Shown here one piece after another: positions 63,178 through 64,000 of a stretch of 64,000 bases of DNA. The notes below the pieces were generated by a model. That model did no database searches, was not told the origin of the DNA, and was given only the letters and a program-made list of their open reading frames with translations. The stretch spans positions 124,001-188,000 of the forward strand of contig NZ_FSRA01000002.1 of the NCBI RefSeq assembly GCF_900129465.1, read 5' to 3'. Within the stretch, counting starts at the first letter, position 1, and the number at the start of each line of letters is the position of its first letter. The translations under genes and the position numbers were made by a program. This DNA is from Chitinophaga niabensis (GTDB lineage Bacteria > Bacteroidota > Bacteroidia > Chitinophagales > Chitinophagaceae).

Positions 63178-64000
63178 TTAGTTGACCATCACCTCTCCGA
63201 TCTTATACCAACCGGAAACAGTTTCACGCTCCTTTTTAAGTGGTAATTCAATTTTCCTGTTATGAAATCCGCATGCATCAAGCATGTTTATCAACAGGTC
63301 ATACTTACCCATGTCTAATTTTTTATCTATTTCAATCTTATATTGTTCCGCTACTATTTCATCAGGCAGCCATGTTCTGTTATCAGACTCCCGCAATTCC
63401 TGTATGAACGATCTGCCGGTTTTCTTATTGATCAGTTGCACAAAAAGTTTAAACCGGTGATACGCAGGTGCCACACCATGATTTTCCCAGGTCATCCTTA
63501 AATAGTTCCGGTTAGAATGAATACGGAATGTATCCGGCATCATGGCAAATTTGGGGAAGTACCAATATCCGCTCAGGTTAGCCAGTCTGCCAGCCAGTAC
63601 CTTGTTCTCCAGGAGCCATTCCCTGGGATAATGGTGAAAGCCTATGTAGGTGGCATGCGTTTCATGGATTGCCCTTTCAAACCCGGAACCATCCCTCCAC
63701 ATACCATTTTGCACTGCATCACTGTAATGGTCGGATTCCAGCACAACCGGGATCTTCTTATACACTTTACTATACAGCTCGGGGCTGCGTATACAGGAAG
63801 GGCCAAAACCCAGCCGCTCGTACCACTTTACGTTGCCGCTATCATCACGGAAGCCGATACCTTTTTGCAGGCAGTAATGATATATTTCATAATCTGCTCC
63901 ATCGTCTGTATCCCGCTGTCCGATAAAGTCATCACTGATCAGCAGTACAGATTTTTTGTAACACCTTTTATACATATCCACATGCCGCTTAACAACAGTC
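63178..64000 (-). CDS. DUF4832-like protein (5' end outside window)
   Basis: The frame is open to the right edge with no stop, and the in-frame GTG at 63979-63981 is only a convenient start, so the real gene begins beyond the window. The 274 visible residues include LISDDFIGQRDTDDGADYEIYHYCLQKGIGFRDDS and a C-terminal beta-sandwich (LRMTWENHGVAPAYHRFKLFVQL, MGKYDLLINMLDACGF). This looks like the C-terminal half of a DUF4832-containing glycosidase-like protein. It is the first visible gene of the minus-strand exported-protein operon, 83 bp before the nitrilase gene. Confidence 0.6.
   Translation of the reverse strand, partial: TVVKRHVDMYKRCYKKSVLLISDDFIGQRDTDDGADYEIYHYCLQKGIGFRDDSGNVKWYERLGFGPSCIRSPELYSKVYKKIPVVLESDHYSDAVQNGMWRDGSGFERAIHETHATYIGFHHYPREWLLENKVLAGRLANLSGYWYFPKFAMMPDTFRIHSNRNYLRMTWENHGVAPAYHRFKLFVQLINKKTGRSFIQELRESDNRTWLPDEIVAEQYKIEIDKKLDMGKYDLLINMLDACGFHNRKIELPLKKERETVSGWYKIGEVMVN

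Noticed and set aside
1..64000. Transposases, prophage genes and CRISPR arrays
   Set aside because: None was recognised in any frame; no spaced short direct repeats or IS-type terminal repeats were seen.

Overview
The window comes from a Bacteroidota chromosome, most likely the family Chitinophagaceae (Chitinophaga or a close relative). The reasons are three SusC/SusD pairs whose SusC proteins carry an N-terminal STN domain, each preceded by a FecI-type sigma factor and a FecR anti-sigma factor with a C-terminal DUF4974-like domain; -7 promoter boxes of the Bacteroidota type TAnnTTTG; and many secreted proteins with signal peptides ending in AQ or an SxC lipobox. The genus is inferred from style, not from a marker gene.

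Region 1 (1-4.3 kb): a partial SDR oxidoreductase divergent from an HxlR regulator, then tRNA-Glu(TTC). Downstream, the 3' end of this tRNA recurs twice (2847-2863 and 3690-3704). The repeats bracket an A+T-rich PD-(D/E)XK (NucS-like) nuclease gene and a small membrane protein, which looks like a two-step insertion at a tRNA attachment site with no integrase left in the window.

Region 2 (4.3-11.3 kb): a minus-strand run of small metabolic genes (two ABM-like proteins, SnoaL-like protein, HSL-type hydrolase, NmrA reductase, two membrane proteins, DHFR-like reductase, SDR fragment), divergent from a GlxA/AraC-type regulator.

Region 3 (11.3-15.7 kb): DUF4199 and DUF1801 proteins, a Ca2+/H+ antiporter-like transporter, an ECF41 sigma factor with its carboxymuconolactone decarboxylase target, and an SRPBCC protein. 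Several strong terminators separate these units.

Region 4 (15.7-53.6 kb): three PUL-like modules on the minus strand, each in the order sigma - FecR - SusC - SusD - effectors. Module A (25.4-15.7 kb) ends in a trehalase-like glycosidase. Module B (38.1-28.0 kb) ends in a DUF3823 lipoprotein and a secreted TIM-barrel/GATase-like protein. Module C (53.6-38.8 kb) has no obvious glycosidase. Instead it encodes a beta-propeller-like protein, a secreted protein with an ApbE-type flavinylation motif, a secreted FAD-dependent oxidoreductase, an ApbE FMN transferase, a TlpA-like protein lacking its CxxC and a RidA-like protein lacking its key Arg. I read module C as an extracytoplasmic flavin redox system attached to a SusCD transporter; it is the most promising novelty here. 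Between A and B lie a decayed S41 peptidase tail and a 744-residue macroglobulin-like secreted protein.

Region 5 (53.7-64 kb): a membrane J-domain protein, an EamA transporter overlapping tail-to-tail with an orphan ECF sigma factor, and a minus-strand operon of exported proteins: a DUF4832-like protein cut by the window end, a Tat-exported nitrilase-superfamily enzyme, a protein with many Ca2+-binding loops and three parallel beta-helix lipoproteins, two of which are tandem duplicates.
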